Positions 50,799-59,450 of a stretch of 64,000 nucleotides of DNA are shown here, in pieces. The position numbers were made by a program, and so were the translations under genes. Source of the DNA: Pseudomonas sp. N40(2020) (GTDB taxonomy: Bacteria > Pseudomonadota > Gammaproteobacteria > Pseudomonadales > Pseudomonadaceae); the NCBI RefSeq assembly GCF_014472415.1, contig NZ_JACSZV010000002.1, positions 186,001-250,000 on the forward strand, read 5' to 3'. How positions within the stretch are numbered: position 1 is the first letter of the stretch; every line of letters begins with the position of its first letter. Below the pieces are notes generated by a model. It saw nothing but the letters and a program-made list of their open reading frames with translations. It did no database searches and had not been told where the DNA came from.

Positions 50799-52148
50799 TC
50801 AGCCGTTGCTCGGGTCAGGCAGCGCGGTACTGGCGCCGAACTTGTTGAGGAAAAACAGGTACACCAGGCCCAGACCAATCCAGATCAGGCCGAGTTTTTG
50901 CGCATCGACGCCCATGTTGTACATGATGGCCGCGACGATGATGAAGCCGATCACCGGGCAGATCAGATGGCGCACGACCTGACCGGATTTTTTCCGACGC
51001 CAGTAGTAGTTGATCACGGTCAGGTGCAGCAGCATGAAGCCGCTTAGCGCGCCGAAGTTCACCAGCGAGGTCAGGGTGTCGACCGAGTTGATAAACAGGT
51101 AGCAGATCACCAGCGACAGCACCGCCACCAGATAAATGCTCAGGTACGGCGTGTTGTGTTTCGGATGCACTTTGGCCAGCACTTTCGGCAACTTGCCGTC
51201 GCGGGCCATGCCGAACAGCAGGCGCGAGACAGCGGCTTGCGAAGTGATTGCCACCGCCACGCCCCAGGCCAGCGCAGTCGCTACAGCGGTCAGGGTCGCC
51301 AGCCAACTGCCAGCGGCGATTTCGGCAATTTCATAGAACGCGGTGTCGGCGGATTTGAAGCCCATGCCCGCTGCCAGATCAGTAGCAATCCAGGTCTGCG
51401 CAACGAAGATCACACCCATCACCATCAAGGTGATCAGAGCGGCTTTGCCGACGCTGCGGCCCGGGTCGCCCTTGATCTCTTCGGCGAGGGTGGAAATCGC
51501 GTCGAAGCCGAGGAACGACAGCACCGCAATCGACACCGCTTGCATCAACAGGGCGAAATTGAAGGTTTCCGGGTGATACAGCGGCGCCAGAGTCAGCTCG
51601 CCGTTACCGCCACCGTTGTGCAGGGCGTTCCAGGCGTAGAACAGGAAGATGCCCAGCACCACCAGTTGCGCCAACAGGAAAATGATGTTCATCCGCGCGG
51701 TGAAGGTGATGCCGCGCAGGTTGACGAAAGTCGCGCTGACGAGGAACGCCAGAATGAAGCCGACTTTCGGAATGTCCGGATACAAATGGTTGAGCGCCAT
51801 CGCCGCATACACATACAGCAGCGGTGGTATCAGCAGGTAATCGAGCAGCATCAGCCAACCGGCGATGAAGCCGACGTGTTGATTGAGGCCGCGTTGCGCG
51901 TAGGAATACACCGAGCCTGCGATCGGAAAAGCCTTGGCCATGCTGCCGTAGCTCAACGCCGTGAACAGCATCGCCACCATGCCGATGATGTACGCCAGCG
52001 GCACCATTCCCGGTGCCTCGGCATTCACGTAGCCATACACGCCGAACGGGGCGATGGGGATCATGAAGATCATCCCGTACACCACCAGATCCGTGAGCGT
52101 GAGGCTCCGTTTCAACTCTTGCTTGTAGCCGAATTCTTCAATTTCCAT
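50799..52148 (-). CDS. APC-family amino acid/amine permease
   Basis: A 449-residue transporter with about 12 membrane segments. The first reads LTDLVVYGMIFMIPIAPFGVYG and the loop GSVYSYAQRGLNQHVGF is typical of the PotE/AAT-type APC proteins; the FLGFDAISTLAEEIKGDPGRS element is also family-wide. It imports or exchanges an amino acid or amine across the inner membrane. The ATG at 52,148 has AAGGAG nine bases upstream, which is far better than the ATG eight codons before it. It lies 91 bases after the N-formylglutamate amidohydrolase-like gene, in a gap that contains a TCCGTTAC element. Likely the uptake system of the cluster; solute unknown. Confidence 0.88.
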   Translation of the reverse strand: MEIEEFGYKQELKRSLTLTDLVVYGMIFMIPIAPFGVYGYVNAEAPGMVPLAYIIGMVAMLFTALSYGSMAKAFPIAGSVYSYAQRGLNQHVGFIAGWLMLLDYLLIPPLLYVYAAMALNHLYPDIPKVGFILAFLVSATFVNLRGITFTARMNIIFLLAQLVVLGIFLFYAWNALHNGGGNGELTLAPLYHPETFNFALLMQAVSIAVLSFLGFDAISTLAEEIKGDPGRSVGKAALITLMVMGVIFVAQTWIATDLAAGMGFKSADTAFYEIAEIAAGSWLATLTAVATALAWGVAVAITSQAAVSRLLFGMARDGKLPKVLAKVHPKHNTPYLSIYLVAVLSLVICYLFINSVDTLTSLVNFGALSGFMLLHLTVINYYWRRKKSGQVVRHLICPVIGFIIVAAIMYNMGVDAQKLGLIWIGLGLVYLFFLNKFGASTALPDPSNG

Positions 52149-52197
52149 GAAGCGCAACTCCTTGTCAGCCATCGATTGTCTTTTAGTTCTTCTATCG

Positions 52198-52209
52198 GTA
52201 ATCCGTTAC
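52198..52209. promoter_or_regulatory. GTAATCCGTTAC element upstream of the permease
   Basis: GTAA, four bases, TTAC, containing TCCGTTAC (52,202-52,209). The same TCCGTTA(C) motif makes both arms of the palindrome at 55,847-55,874 upstream of the rpiR-type gene. A shared binding site for that regulator is inferred. Confidence 0.45.
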
Positions 52210-52239
52210 AGCATCAGCAGTCTTTACAGGCGTCTTTCC

Positions 52240-52992
52240 TTACAGCAATGGTGCGAGGTATCCAGCCCAGCGCGAGACGGCTTCCGGGCTTTGCAGCAAG
52301 TCGTTGCGCACCTCGATCAACACCGACTCCAGGCCGCGGGCGTCACCGTGCACCGGCACGGTCATGTCGCCCAGCGGATCTATCTTGTACGGCTGGTTGC
52401 CCGCGACTTTCAGCGGAAGCTCTTCGAGGCCGTCGAGCAGCCGTTGGGCATACGCCTTGGCCTGACCAAACAACACGCCGATTTCCAGCGGGCGCGGCTG
52501 GCCGTAATACACCGGGGTGAAACTGTGAATCCCGACCACCCGCACCGGTTGACCCTTGGCGATGCGTTCGTCGATCAGCGTCTGCAACTGTGTGTGAAAC
52601 GGCTTGAACAGCGTCTGGCGCCGGTATTCTCGGGTGGCTTCGTCCAGCTCGCGGTTGCCCGGCACTTGGTAAATCTCGCTCTGCGCCGGAATGCTGTCAG
52701 GCGCATGCCGTGGTCGATTCAGATCAATCAGCAGCCGCGAATAGTTGGCGCTCAACAGCGTCGCGCCGAGTGTTTCCGACAATTGCTCGGCCAGTTGCAG
52801 CGCGCCGATGTCCCAGGCGATGTGCTCGCGCGCGGCGGCATCGTCCAGACCCAGGTTGTTCAGGGCCTCTGGGATGTAGCGACTGGCGTGCTCGCACACC
52901 AGAATCACCGGGTGCGTCGAGTCAGCTCGGCTCAGGTTGTAGACCGGTCGGGTGTACAACCCCAGTTCGGTGGATTCAGTACAGGCGTGCAT
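52240..52992 (-). CDS. N-formylglutamate amidohydrolase-family protein (HutG-like)
   Basis: A 250-residue metal-dependent hydrolase. Features of the FGase family are VILVCEHASRYIPEAL (metal histidine), HIAWDIGALQLAEQL (aspartate) and a late VGIHSFTPVYYGQ and LIEVRNDLL (arginine-aspartate). HutG releases glutamate from N-formylglutamate; relatives act on other N-acyl or amide conjugates. No hut genes are near. It overlaps the end of the glutamine-synthetase-like gene by 17 bases, so the two act together: hydrolysis of a glutamyl or acyl amide made or processed by the neighbours is plausible. The ATG at 52,992 is preferred over GTG three codons upstream; neither has a strong ribosome site. Confidence 0.85.
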   Translation of the reverse strand: MHACTESTELGLYTRPVYNLSRADSTHPVILVCEHASRYIPEALNNLGLDDAAAREHIAWDIGALQLAEQLSETLGATLLSANYSRLLIDLNRPRHAPDSIPAQSEIYQVPGNRELDEATREYRRQTLFKPFHTQLQTLIDERIAKGQPVRVVGIHSFTPVYYGQPRPLEIGVLFGQAKAYAQRLLDGLEELPLKVAGNQPYKIDPLGDMTVPVHGDARGLESVLIEVRNDLLQSPEAVSRWAGYLAPLL

Positions 52993-54307
52993 AGTGTTCA
53001 CACAGGTCAGCGGGCGAGAGCTGTTCCGTCAGCGCCAGTTCCTCGGTTTTCAGGGCGTGGTAAGTATCGAGCAACGGCTTGGGCAGCCATTCATTGAAGG
53101 CGCCACTGTTGCGCAGGCAATCCAGTGCCTGGGCCAGCGAGACGGGCAGGGCAACGATGCCCCGCGCCGTGCGTTGCTCGTCGTTAAGTGAGTCGGGAAT
53201 CTCATCGGTGATCGCGTTCAGCGCCAGACGCTGTTCGATGCCCAGGCGTCCGGCGATCAGCAGCGCAGCCATGGCCAGGTGCGGCGAGGCGGTGGCGTCC
53301 ATGGCGCGGAATTCCAGGTTGAACTGCGTGGCCACGGATTTGCCGCCCAGCGTCACCGTCGGGCAGATGCGCAGCGCCGCTTCACGGTTCTGCTGGCCCA
53401 GGCAGGCGTAGGACGCGCTCCAGTGGTGCGGCTGCAAGCGCTCGTACGACACCGGCGTCGGCGCAGTAAACGCACACAGCGCCGGCAAGTAATGCAGGAT
53501 GCCCGCCGCCCAATGCTGGCCGAGAGTCGACAGACCATTGCTGGTACCCGCGTCGTAGAGCATTGGCTGGCCGGCCAGATCAAGAAGGCTGACGTGCAGG
53601 TGTACCCCGTTGCACACCGCGTTCTCGGCGGTTTTCGGCGCGAAGCTCAGGTCGAGGCCCATTTGCCGGGCAATCTCGCGGGTAATCTCGCGCACGTTTA
53701 CTGCGCGGTCCGCCGCTGCCACGCCGAGGGTTGGACGGCAGGTGATTTCGTATTGATGCTTGCCGTATTCCGGCAGGAACATTTCCGGCTCGACGCCACC
53801 GGCGCGCAGGGCGCTGAGCAGCCAGCCGCCGAATTCGGCGCCCTGACGCTGCGCTTCGAGGGAAAACGCCAGGTGTTCGGCAAAGCCTGCATGCAAGTTG
53901 AATTCGTGTTCGAACGCGGCGTTGACCTGCAACCCCAACGCGTCGCGGTAGCGCTCGATTTCATCACGCAACAACGTGCGCGGGCAGGCGCCCCACGGGC
54001 GGCCATCGGTTTCGCGGATATCGCCGTGAATGAAATCCAGCGCTGGCGCATCGGCATCCGGCCCGTTGCTGACGGTGACGCGGCTGCTCAGATCGGGAAT
54101 CAGGCGCAAGTCACCATAAGCGCCCCACGGGTTGGTCGAGGCAATGATGTCTTGGGGCGTCAACGCGCTGTTGGCCGGAACCCAGCCGCAACCGGCGGCC
54201 TGGTAATGCTCAAGTTCATCGGTGGGGAACGAGCGGCCACGGGTGATGCCGATCAGGTCAGTGGTGACGATGGTGGTCATCGGCAGCGGCGTCAGGCGTG
54301 CGCTCAT
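52976..54307 (-). CDS. glutamine-synthetase-family ligase
   Basis: A 443-residue protein of the GlnA/PuuA family. Catalytic features are AFEHEFNLHAGFAEH (metal glutamates), GVHLHVSLLD (H-x-H-x-S) and NLEFRAMDATASPHLAMAALL (arginine and glutamate of the active site, ANPYL replaced by ASPHL). An N-terminal beta-grasp part precedes it (FIHGDIRETDGRPWGACPR). Relatives outside nitrogen assimilation add glutamate to amines (gamma-glutamyl-polyamine or -ethanolamine synthetases), and a catabolic role is more likely here. Its ATG shares ATGA with the isochorismatase-like gene. The amine is unknown. Confidence 0.87.
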   Translation of the reverse strand: MSARLTPLPMTTIVTTDLIGITRGRSFPTDELEHYQAAGCGWVPANSALTPQDIIASTNPWGAYGDLRLIPDLSSRVTVSNGPDADAPALDFIHGDIRETDGRPWGACPRTLLRDEIERYRDALGLQVNAAFEHEFNLHAGFAEHLAFSLEAQRQGAEFGGWLLSALRAGGVEPEMFLPEYGKHQYEITCRPTLGVAAADRAVNVREITREIARQMGLDLSFAPKTAENAVCNGVHLHVSLLDLAGQPMLYDAGTSNGLSTLGQHWAAGILHYLPALCAFTAPTPVSYERLQPHHWSASYACLGQQNREAALRICPTVTLGGKSVATQFNLEFRAMDATASPHLAMAALLIAGRLGIEQRLALNAITDEIPDSLNDEQRTARGIVALPVSLAQALDCLRNSGAFNEWLPKPLLDTYHALKTEELALTEQLSPADLCEHYARLY

Positions 54308-54948
54308 TGCTGCATCTCCTGCAACCGAGCGAGCACGGTATCGGTGTCGGTGATCCAGCAGTAACCCTTGATCGCATTCAGGCAGGCGTGATGCCGGGCT
54401 TCGTTGTAGGTGGCGCAGGCGTCTTCGACCAGCGTCACCAGATAGCCACGGTCGGCGGCGTCGCGCACGGCCATGTCGACGCATTGGTCGGTGACGATGC
54501 CGGCGATGATCAGATGGCGGGTTTCGAGGTTGCGCAGCACGTAGTCGATGTTGGTCGAGTTGAAGACCCCGGACGAGGTTTTCGGCAGGACGATTTCGTT
54601 TTCCACCGGGGTCAGGTCTTCAATGATTCGCGCCTGCGCGCTGCCCTTGGGCAGGTGCATGTCTGACAGCTTGTGATCCAGCGAGCGGTCGCGGCCATCA
54701 GCGGTCAGGCTTTCGATGATGGTGTGCAGGACGTTTTGCCGCGCCTGACGAAAGGCACTGAGCAACCGGCGTTGATTGGGCACCACCTGCATGTGCGCGC
54801 GGGTCAGGAAATACTCGCCGTCCGGGCCGTTCAGGTGCGGGTCGAACTGCGGTTCGAGCCAGGCACGCTGCATGTCGACCAGCAGCAACGCGGTATGGTC
54901 GGTGACAAACGGCAAGTCCCGCGGCGAGCGGTGGGGAAGGCTGAACAT
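54304..54948 (-). CDS. isochorismatase-family cysteine hydrolase
   Basis: A 214-residue hydrolase with the triad of the family: D25 (LLLVDMQRAW), K123 (VLPKTSSGVF) and C156 (GIVTDQCVDMAVRDAADRGY). Members hydrolyse amides or carbamoyl groups (nicotinamidase, N-carbamoylsarcosine amidohydrolase) or vinyl ethers. In this operon, between an RpiR regulator and a glutamine-synthetase-like ligase, an amidohydrolase role on an N-acyl or carbamoyl compound is likeliest. It starts two bases after the regulator's stop and overlaps the ligase gene by four bases. Confidence 0.9.
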   Translation of the reverse strand: MFSLPHRSPRDLPFVTDHTALLLVDMQRAWLEPQFDPHLNGPDGEYFLTRAHMQVVPNQRRLLSAFRQARQNVLHTIIESLTADGRDRSLDHKLSDMHLPKGSAQARIIEDLTPVENEIVLPKTSSGVFNSTNIDYVLRNLETRHLIIAGIVTDQCVDMAVRDAADRGYLVTLVEDACATYNEARHHACLNAIKGYCWITDTDTVLARLQEMQQ

Positions 54949-54950
54949 CC

Positions 54951-55805
54951 TTATTTATCCTCCAGCAGGTGGGTGTTGAAGTCGTTGCGCAGGGCGTCGA
55001 TGCCTTCCAGGCGATCGGCCAGATTTTCAGTGCGCAGGGTCAGACAGGCGATCAGTGCTTCGACCTGAGCCAGCGCCGGGACCATGGTGTCGAACGGCGA
55101 AGCCGATTCCACCGGGGCGCTGATGATCAGATCAGCCAGTTCGCGCAGCGGCGAGGCGTAGATGTCGGTGAACAGCACCACGCGCGCGTTGCTGTTTTTC
55201 GCGGCACTGGCGACGCGCAGGGCCTGGGTTTGATAACGGCGGTAGTCAAACACCAGCACCACGTCCTGGCGTTGCAGATCGAACAGGCGATCGGGCAGTT
55301 GCGCGTTGTCCTCCAGTGCAAAGCAACCGGGGCGCAGCAGGCGCAAGTGATTGAGCAGGTAAGTCGCCATCAGGCTGCTGAAACGGCCGCCGAAGCAGTA
55401 CACCTGATGTCGGCCATCGAGCAGCCAGTCGGTGAGGATGCGCACGTCTTCGGGTTGGGTCAGCGATAGGGTTTCAACCAGCAGGCGGTGGCTGTCGCCC
55501 AGATAGTGGCTCCAGGCGTCATCCTTTTGCTGCTGCGCGCGTGGCTGCAGCAGGGTGCGCGGCGAGCGCAGGCGATGGTCCATGTCGCTGAGCAGGGCGT
55601 CCTGGAATTCGGCATAACCGCCGAAACCGAGTTTTTTCACCAGCCTGACGATGGTCGGATCGCTGACGCCGGCATGTTCGGCCAGTCGCGCCATGGGCCC
55701 CAGCCCATTGCGTGGGTACTGATCAAGCAGGGCGCGAACAACTTTGCGCTCCGACGGCGTAAGGTCGAGGCCGGGGTCGGTGATCAGGTCTCTGAGAGGG
55801 GGCAT
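54951..55805 (-). CDS. RpiR-family transcriptional regulator (HTH + SIS domain)
   Basis: A 284-residue regulator. The N-terminal helix-turn-helix of the RpiR type (LTPSERKVVRALLDQYPRNG, AEHAGVSDPTIVRLVKKLGFGGYAEF) is followed by a SIS domain (VYCFGGRFSSLMATYLLNHLRLL, ALRVASAAKNSNARVVLFTD). SIS domains bind phosphosugars in many RpiR proteins, but amino-acid catabolic clusters also use them. AGGAG lies five bases before the ATG; the GTG 13 codons earlier is less supported. It heads the operon with the isochorismatase-like, ligase and amidohydrolase genes, and the palindrome at 55,847-55,874 upstream is its likely operator. Confidence 0.9.
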   Translation of the reverse strand: MPPLRDLITDPGLDLTPSERKVVRALLDQYPRNGLGPMARLAEHAGVSDPTIVRLVKKLGFGGYAEFQDALLSDMDHRLRSPRTLLQPRAQQQKDDAWSHYLGDSHRLLVETLSLTQPEDVRILTDWLLDGRHQVYCFGGRFSSLMATYLLNHLRLLRPGCFALEDNAQLPDRLFDLQRQDVVLVFDYRRYQTQALRVASAAKNSNARVVLFTDIYASPLRELADLIISAPVESASPFDTMVPALAQVEALIACLTLRTENLADRLEGIDALRNDFNTHLLEDK

Positions 55806-55846
55806 CCTGGCTCCTGCTGGATGGGTGTGTCGAATTCGTTTCACAA

Positions 55847-55874
55847 TCCGTTAAAACAGTATTTATGTAACGGA
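55847..55874. promoter_or_regulatory. 7-bp palindrome, candidate RpiR-type operator
   Basis: TCCGTTA, 14 bases, TAACGGA: perfect inverted repeat, centred about 55 bases upstream of the regulator start on the minus strand. The spacer is AT-rich and may hold a promoter. A related TCCGTTAC lies before the permease gene at 52,202. Confidence 0.55.
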
Positions 55875-56135
55875 CGCTACATGTCTAGCGATTTTTTTGC
55901 CGTGTTGAAAAGGCCCTAAAATGGGGCGAGATACCCGTGTAACAAGGGCTACATTGAGGTCGACATGTCTTGTAGTCCATTGCCCATTGTGGTGTCAGAT
56001 ATCGCCGCTTTTTCGCCATCGCTGAGTGACACTTCGCGGCATCGGTCAGTCCGGAAGCCTCGGTTTACGGCACAATGGCCAACATATCGGCAATGCGCCG
56101 TTGAATTTTGATGTCCCTCGACCGAGTGATTGATT
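55875..56135. other. intergenic region upstream of the cobF unit
   Basis: No gene supported. It contains several short repeats of CTACATGTC/GACATGTC type (for example CGCTA/TAGCG around 55,875-55,890 and GGGCTACA/TGTAGTCC at about 55,945-55,977). No cobalamin riboswitch core was recognised. Confidence 0.4.
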
Positions 56136-56705
56136 GTGCAAACCAGCCGTTTGACATTGATATGCCATGCACGAACCGTCGCACAAAAATTGGCGCGTTT
56201 TCCTACGAGTGAGCCTGTTGAAAATATTGGCTTGGCCTCTGAGGCGCTGGCTACGCGTTTCCAACCTCCGCGGCGTTTGATCTGCGGACCGGAGTTGCGC
56301 ACCCGGCAGACGGCGGCGTGGTTTGGCGCGGATGCTCAAGTCGATGAGGCGCTGCGCGATTGTGATTGGGGGCAGTGGCACGGCCAATCGATCAAGGATC
56401 TGCAAAGCACACAGGAAGCGGCGTTGCGCACCTGGCTCGAACATCCCCACGCCACGCCCCACGGTGGTGAGTCGGTTGCGCAACTTTGTGAGCGGGTGGC
56501 AGCGTGGCTGGTCAGTTTGCAAGCCACGCCGGGCCATGTCGTGGCGGTCACCCATCCGTTCATCATCCGCGCCGCGCTGATGCAGATGATGCGCGGTTCG
56601 GCCTTTCATGACATTGATGTCGAGCCGTTATCGGTTGTCGAATTGCGCTTCACGGGGCGCTGGCGGCTACGCTTGCCCGGTCTCGACGTTGCAGGAGCGC
56701 ACTGA
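56136..56705 (+). CDS. histidine phosphatase-like protein (CobC-like) with altered RHG motif
   Basis: A 189-residue protein of the phosphoglycerate mutase/acid phosphatase superfamily. The usual N-terminal RHG is CHA (LTLICHARTVA, H11 kept); the second arginine is present in CGPELRTRQTA, the family element HGGESVAQLCERV is present, and the second histidine is in VAVTHPFIIRAAL. Lysing of alpha-ribazole phosphate is done by such proteins (CobC) in cobalamin assembly, and the overlapping next gene is cobF. Loss of the first arginine, which binds phosphate, makes activity uncertain. GTG at 56,136 is chosen; TTG two codons before is the alternative. Role inferred from linkage. Confidence 0.75.
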   Translation: MQTSRLTLICHARTVAQKLARFPTSEPVENIGLASEALATRFQPPRRLICGPELRTRQTAAWFGADAQVDEALRDCDWGQWHGQSIKDLQSTQEAALRTWLEHPHATPHGGESVAQLCERVAAWLVSLQATPGHVVAVTHPFIIRAALMQMMRGSAFHDIDVEPLSVVELRFTGRWRLRLPGLDVAGAH

Positions 56706-57466
56706 TGAAACAACTGCTGGTGATCGGCATCGGTGCCGGCAATCCGGACTACATCACGATGCAGGCGGTGAAAGCGCTGAATCGGGTGGATGTTTTTTTT
56801 CTGATGGATAAAGGCGCGAGCAAGGACCAACTGATCGACCTGCGTCGCGAGATCTGTGAGCGCTACATCACGGATCCCACGTATCGTTTCGTCCAAGCCC
56901 ACAGCCCGGAGCGCGAGCGTGGCGACGTGGACTACACCACCAGCGTCGATGATCTGAATCGCGCCAAACAGCAAACCTTCGAACGGCTGATCAATGACGA
57001 AATGTCTGACGGCGAGTGCGGCGGTTTTCTGGTGTGGGGCGATCCGGCGTTGTACGACAGCACCATTCGTATCCTCCAGGCGATTCTGGCGTCAGGCCGC
57101 TGTGCCTTCGAGTTTGAGGTGATCCCCGGGATTACCAGCGTTCAGGCGTTGGCCGCGCAGCACAAGGTGCCGCTGAACACGATTGGCCGCTCGATAGAAA
57201 TCACCACAGGCCGGCGTCTGGCGGCGGGGCAGGTGAGTGATGCCGACAGTCTGGTGGTGATGCTCGACGCCGAAGATTCCTACCAGCATGTGGCTGATCC
57301 GCAGACAGAGATTTACTGGGGGGCCTATCTGGGCACGCCGGATGAGATTCTGATCAGCGGCAAAATCGGGGAGGTGGCGGATGAGATCGAGCGGGTGCGC
57401 AAGGCTGCACGGGCTGAGCATGGGTGGATCATGGATACTTATTTGCTGCGCAAGCCATATTCGTGA
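56705..57466 (+). CDS. cobF: precorrin-6A synthase (deacetylating) CobF
   Basis: A 253-residue SAM-dependent methyltransferase of the tetrapyrrole type. It begins LLVIGIGAGNPDYITMQAVKAL, includes VFFLMDKGASKDQLIDLR specific for CobF, and FLVWGDPALYDSTIRIL and EVIPGITSVQALAAQHKVPL found in all precorrin methylases. In aerobic cobalamin synthesis CobF methylates C-1 of precorrin-5 and releases acetate. The start overlaps the phosphatase-like gene's stop by one base (TGATG). Other cob genes are not in the window. A strong hairpin at 57,522-57,556 follows. Confidence 0.94.
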   Translation: MKQLLVIGIGAGNPDYITMQAVKALNRVDVFFLMDKGASKDQLIDLRREICERYITDPTYRFVQAHSPERERGDVDYTTSVDDLNRAKQQTFERLINDEMSDGECGGFLVWGDPALYDSTIRILQAILASGRCAFEFEVIPGITSVQALAAQHKVPLNTIGRSIEITTGRRLAAGQVSDADSLVVMLDAEDSYQHVADPQTEIYWGAYLGTPDEILISGKIGEVADEIERVRKAARAEHGWIMDTYLLRKPYS

Positions 57467-57521
57467 ACGACACAATCCTCTATCGGAGCAGCCTTCGGCA
57501 ACTCCTGCAGGTAAGCAGGTA

Positions 57522-57556
57522 GACAGCGGGCGGATGTCGTGGATCCGCTCGCTGTC
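57522..57556. terminator. strong hairpin between convergent cobF and thiolase genes
   Basis: GACAGCGGGCGGAT and ATCCGCTCGCTGTC form a 14-bp stem with one mismatch. No clear T-run follows, so termination is inferred from the position between convergent stops. Confidence 0.55.
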
Positions 57557-57567
57557 TGTATTGCTCT

Positions 57568-58749
57568 TTATCCGCGTTGCAGCGCCAGGGCGACGCCTTG
57601 GCCACCACCGATGCAAAGGGTCGCCAGACCCTTTTTCGCATCACGCTTGATCATTTCATGCAGCAAAGTCACCAGCACCCGGCAACCCGATGCACCGATC
57701 GGGTGGCCCAAAGCGATAGCGCCACCGTTGACGTTGACCTTGTCCAGATCCCATTGCAGATCCTTGGCCACGGCCAGCGATTGTGCGGCGAAGGCTTCGT
57801 TGGCTTCGATCAGATCGAGCTGGTCAATCGACCAGCCAGCCTTGTCCAGGCAGCGACGAGTGGCCGAGACCGGGCCGATGCCCATGATCGCCGGGTCGAC
57901 GCCCGCGTTGGCGTAAGCGGCGATAGTGGCCAGCACTGGCAGGCCCAGCGCCTTGGCTTTCTCGGCGCTCATCAGGATCACAGCGGCGGCGCCGTCGTTC
58001 AGCGAGGAAGCATTGCCGGCAGTGACACTGCCATCCTTTTTGAAAGCCGGGCGCAGTTTGGCCAGGGATTCGGCGGTGGTAGCGCCGCGCGGTTGCTCGT
58101 CAACCTTGAACGCAACCGGGTCGCCTTTGCGCTGCGGAATCAGGATCGGGGTGATTTCATCGACGAAGCGACCGGCCTCGATGGCAGCGGCGGCTTTCTG
58201 CTGTGAAGCAGCAGCGAAGGTGTCCTGCTGTTCACGGGTGATTTCGTATTTGTCGACCAGATTCTCGGCAGTGATACCCATGTGGTAATCGTTGAACGCA
58301 TCCCACAGGCCGTCGCTGATCATGGTGTCGACGATTTGCGCGTGACCCATGCGCAGACCGGTGCGCGCACCCGGCATCACGTAGTTGGACAGGCTCATGT
58401 TTTCCTGGCCGCCGGCGATGATCACGTCAGCGTCGCCGCAGCGGATCGCCTGGGCGCCGAGGTGCAGGGCTTTCAGACCCGAGCCGCAGACCTTGTTCAG
58501 GGTGATGGCCGGTACGGCGTGGGGCAGGCCAGCCTTGATCGCGGCCTGACGCGCCGGGTTCTGGCCGGCGCCGGCAGTCAGCACTTGGCCCATGATCACT
58601 TCATCGACCTGAGCACCGTCCAGACCGGTCTGCTCGAGCAACTGGCGGATCACCGCCGCGCCCAGATCGACTGCGGATACCGAGGCCAGCGCACCCTGGA
58701 AACTGCCGATCGCGGTACGCGTGGCGGCAACAATGACAACGTCTTGCAT
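57568..58749 (-). CDS. atoB: acetyl-CoA acetyltransferase (thiolase II)
   Basis: A 393-residue thiolase with all active-site features: acyl-accepting C88 in [33 protein letters not shown] (histidine) and the second cysteine in [12 protein letters not shown]. It cleaves acetoacetyl-CoA to two acetyl-CoA, or condenses the reverse way. It follows scoB by 11 bases in the unit scoA-scoB-thiolase, which fits use of acetoacetate or ketone bodies. The ATG at 58,749 is used; the five-codon extension is unlikely. AtoB and PhaA cannot be separated by sequence, but the context favours catabolism. Confidence 0.93.
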   Translation of the reverse strand: MQDVVIVAATRTAIGSFQGALASVSAVDLGAAVIRQLLEQTGLDGAQVDEVIMGQVLTAGAGQNPARQAAIKAGLPHAVPAITLNKVCGSGLKALHLGAQAIRCGDADVIIAGGQENMSLSNYVMPGARTGLRMGHAQIVDTMISDGLWDAFNDYHMGITAENLVDKYEITREQQDTFAAASQQKAAAAIEAGRFVDEITPILIPQRKGDPVAFKVDEQPRGATTAESLAKLRPAFKKDGSVTAGNASSLNDGAAAVILMSAEKAKALGLPVLATIAAYANAGVDPAIMGIGPVSATRRCLDKAGWSIDQLDLIEANEAFAAQSLAVAKDLQWDLDKVNVNGGAIALGHPIGASGCRVLVTLLHEMIKRDAKKGLATLCIGGGQGVALALQRG

Positions 58750-58760
58750 TTTCGAATTCC

Positions 58761-59426
58761 TCACTGGGCAGCGAACTGCATTTCCGGTACGTGATCAGGC
58801 ACGATCAGTTTGCCGGCGGTTTTGGCCACAATCTCTTCAATGCTGACGCCCGGTGCGCGCTCTTTGAGAATGAACGCGCCGTTCTCGATTTCGAGATAGG
58901 CGAGGTCGGTCAGCACACGCTTGATGCACCCGGCGCCGGTCAGCGGCAGGCTGCACTTGGATAACAGTTTGGACTCACCATCCTTGGATGCGTGGGTCAT
59001 GATGACGATGATGTTGTCTGCGCCAGCCACCAGATCCATCGCGCCGCCCATGCCCTTGACCAGTTTGCCGGGGATCATCCACGAGGCGATGTTGCCTTCG
59101 ACGTCCACTTCAAACGCGCCGAGCACGGTCAGGTCGACATGGCCGCCGCGAATCATCGCAAAGGATTCGGCGGAGGAGAAGATCGACGCGCCAATGCGCG
59201 CGGTCACCGTCTGTTTGCCGGCGTTGATCATGTCGGCATCGATGGTTTCTTCCGTCGGAAAAGGACCCATGCCGAGCAGGCCGTTTTCCGATTGCAGCAT
59301 GACTTCCATGCCTTCGGGAATGTAGTTGGCGACCAGGGTCGGAATGCCGATACCGAGGTTCACGTAATAGCCGTCCTGCATTTCGCGGGCGACGCGCTGA
59401 GCCATTTGTTCGCGGGAAAGTGCCAT
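58761..59426 (-). CDS. scoB: succinyl-CoA:3-oxoacid CoA-transferase subunit B
   Basis: A 221-residue subunit with the catalytic glutamate in [11 protein letters not shown] (E47) and family elements [28 protein letters not shown] and [11 protein letters not shown]. With subunit A it moves CoA from succinyl-CoA to acetoacetate. It starts 24 bases after scoA and is followed by the thiolase that splits the product. Length matches the bacterial two-subunit forms (ScoB/LpsJ). Confidence 0.94.
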   Translation of the reverse strand: MALSREQMAQRVAREMQDGYYVNLGIGIPTLVANYIPEGMEVMLQSENGLLGMGPFPTEETIDADMINAGKQTVTARIGASIFSSAESFAMIRGGHVDLTVLGAFEVDVEGNIASWMIPGKLVKGMGGAMDLVAGADNIIVIMTHASKDGESKLLSKCSLPLTGAGCIKRVLTDLAYLEIENGAFILKERAPGVSIEEIVAKTAGKLIVPDHVPEMQFAAQ

Positions 59427-59450
59427 GTTTTTATTCTCCGTCAGCCTGAA

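Noticed and set aside
55875..56135. Cobalamin riboswitch upstream of the cobF unit
   Set aside because: Neither the B12 box nor the usual junction motifs could be found in the leader.
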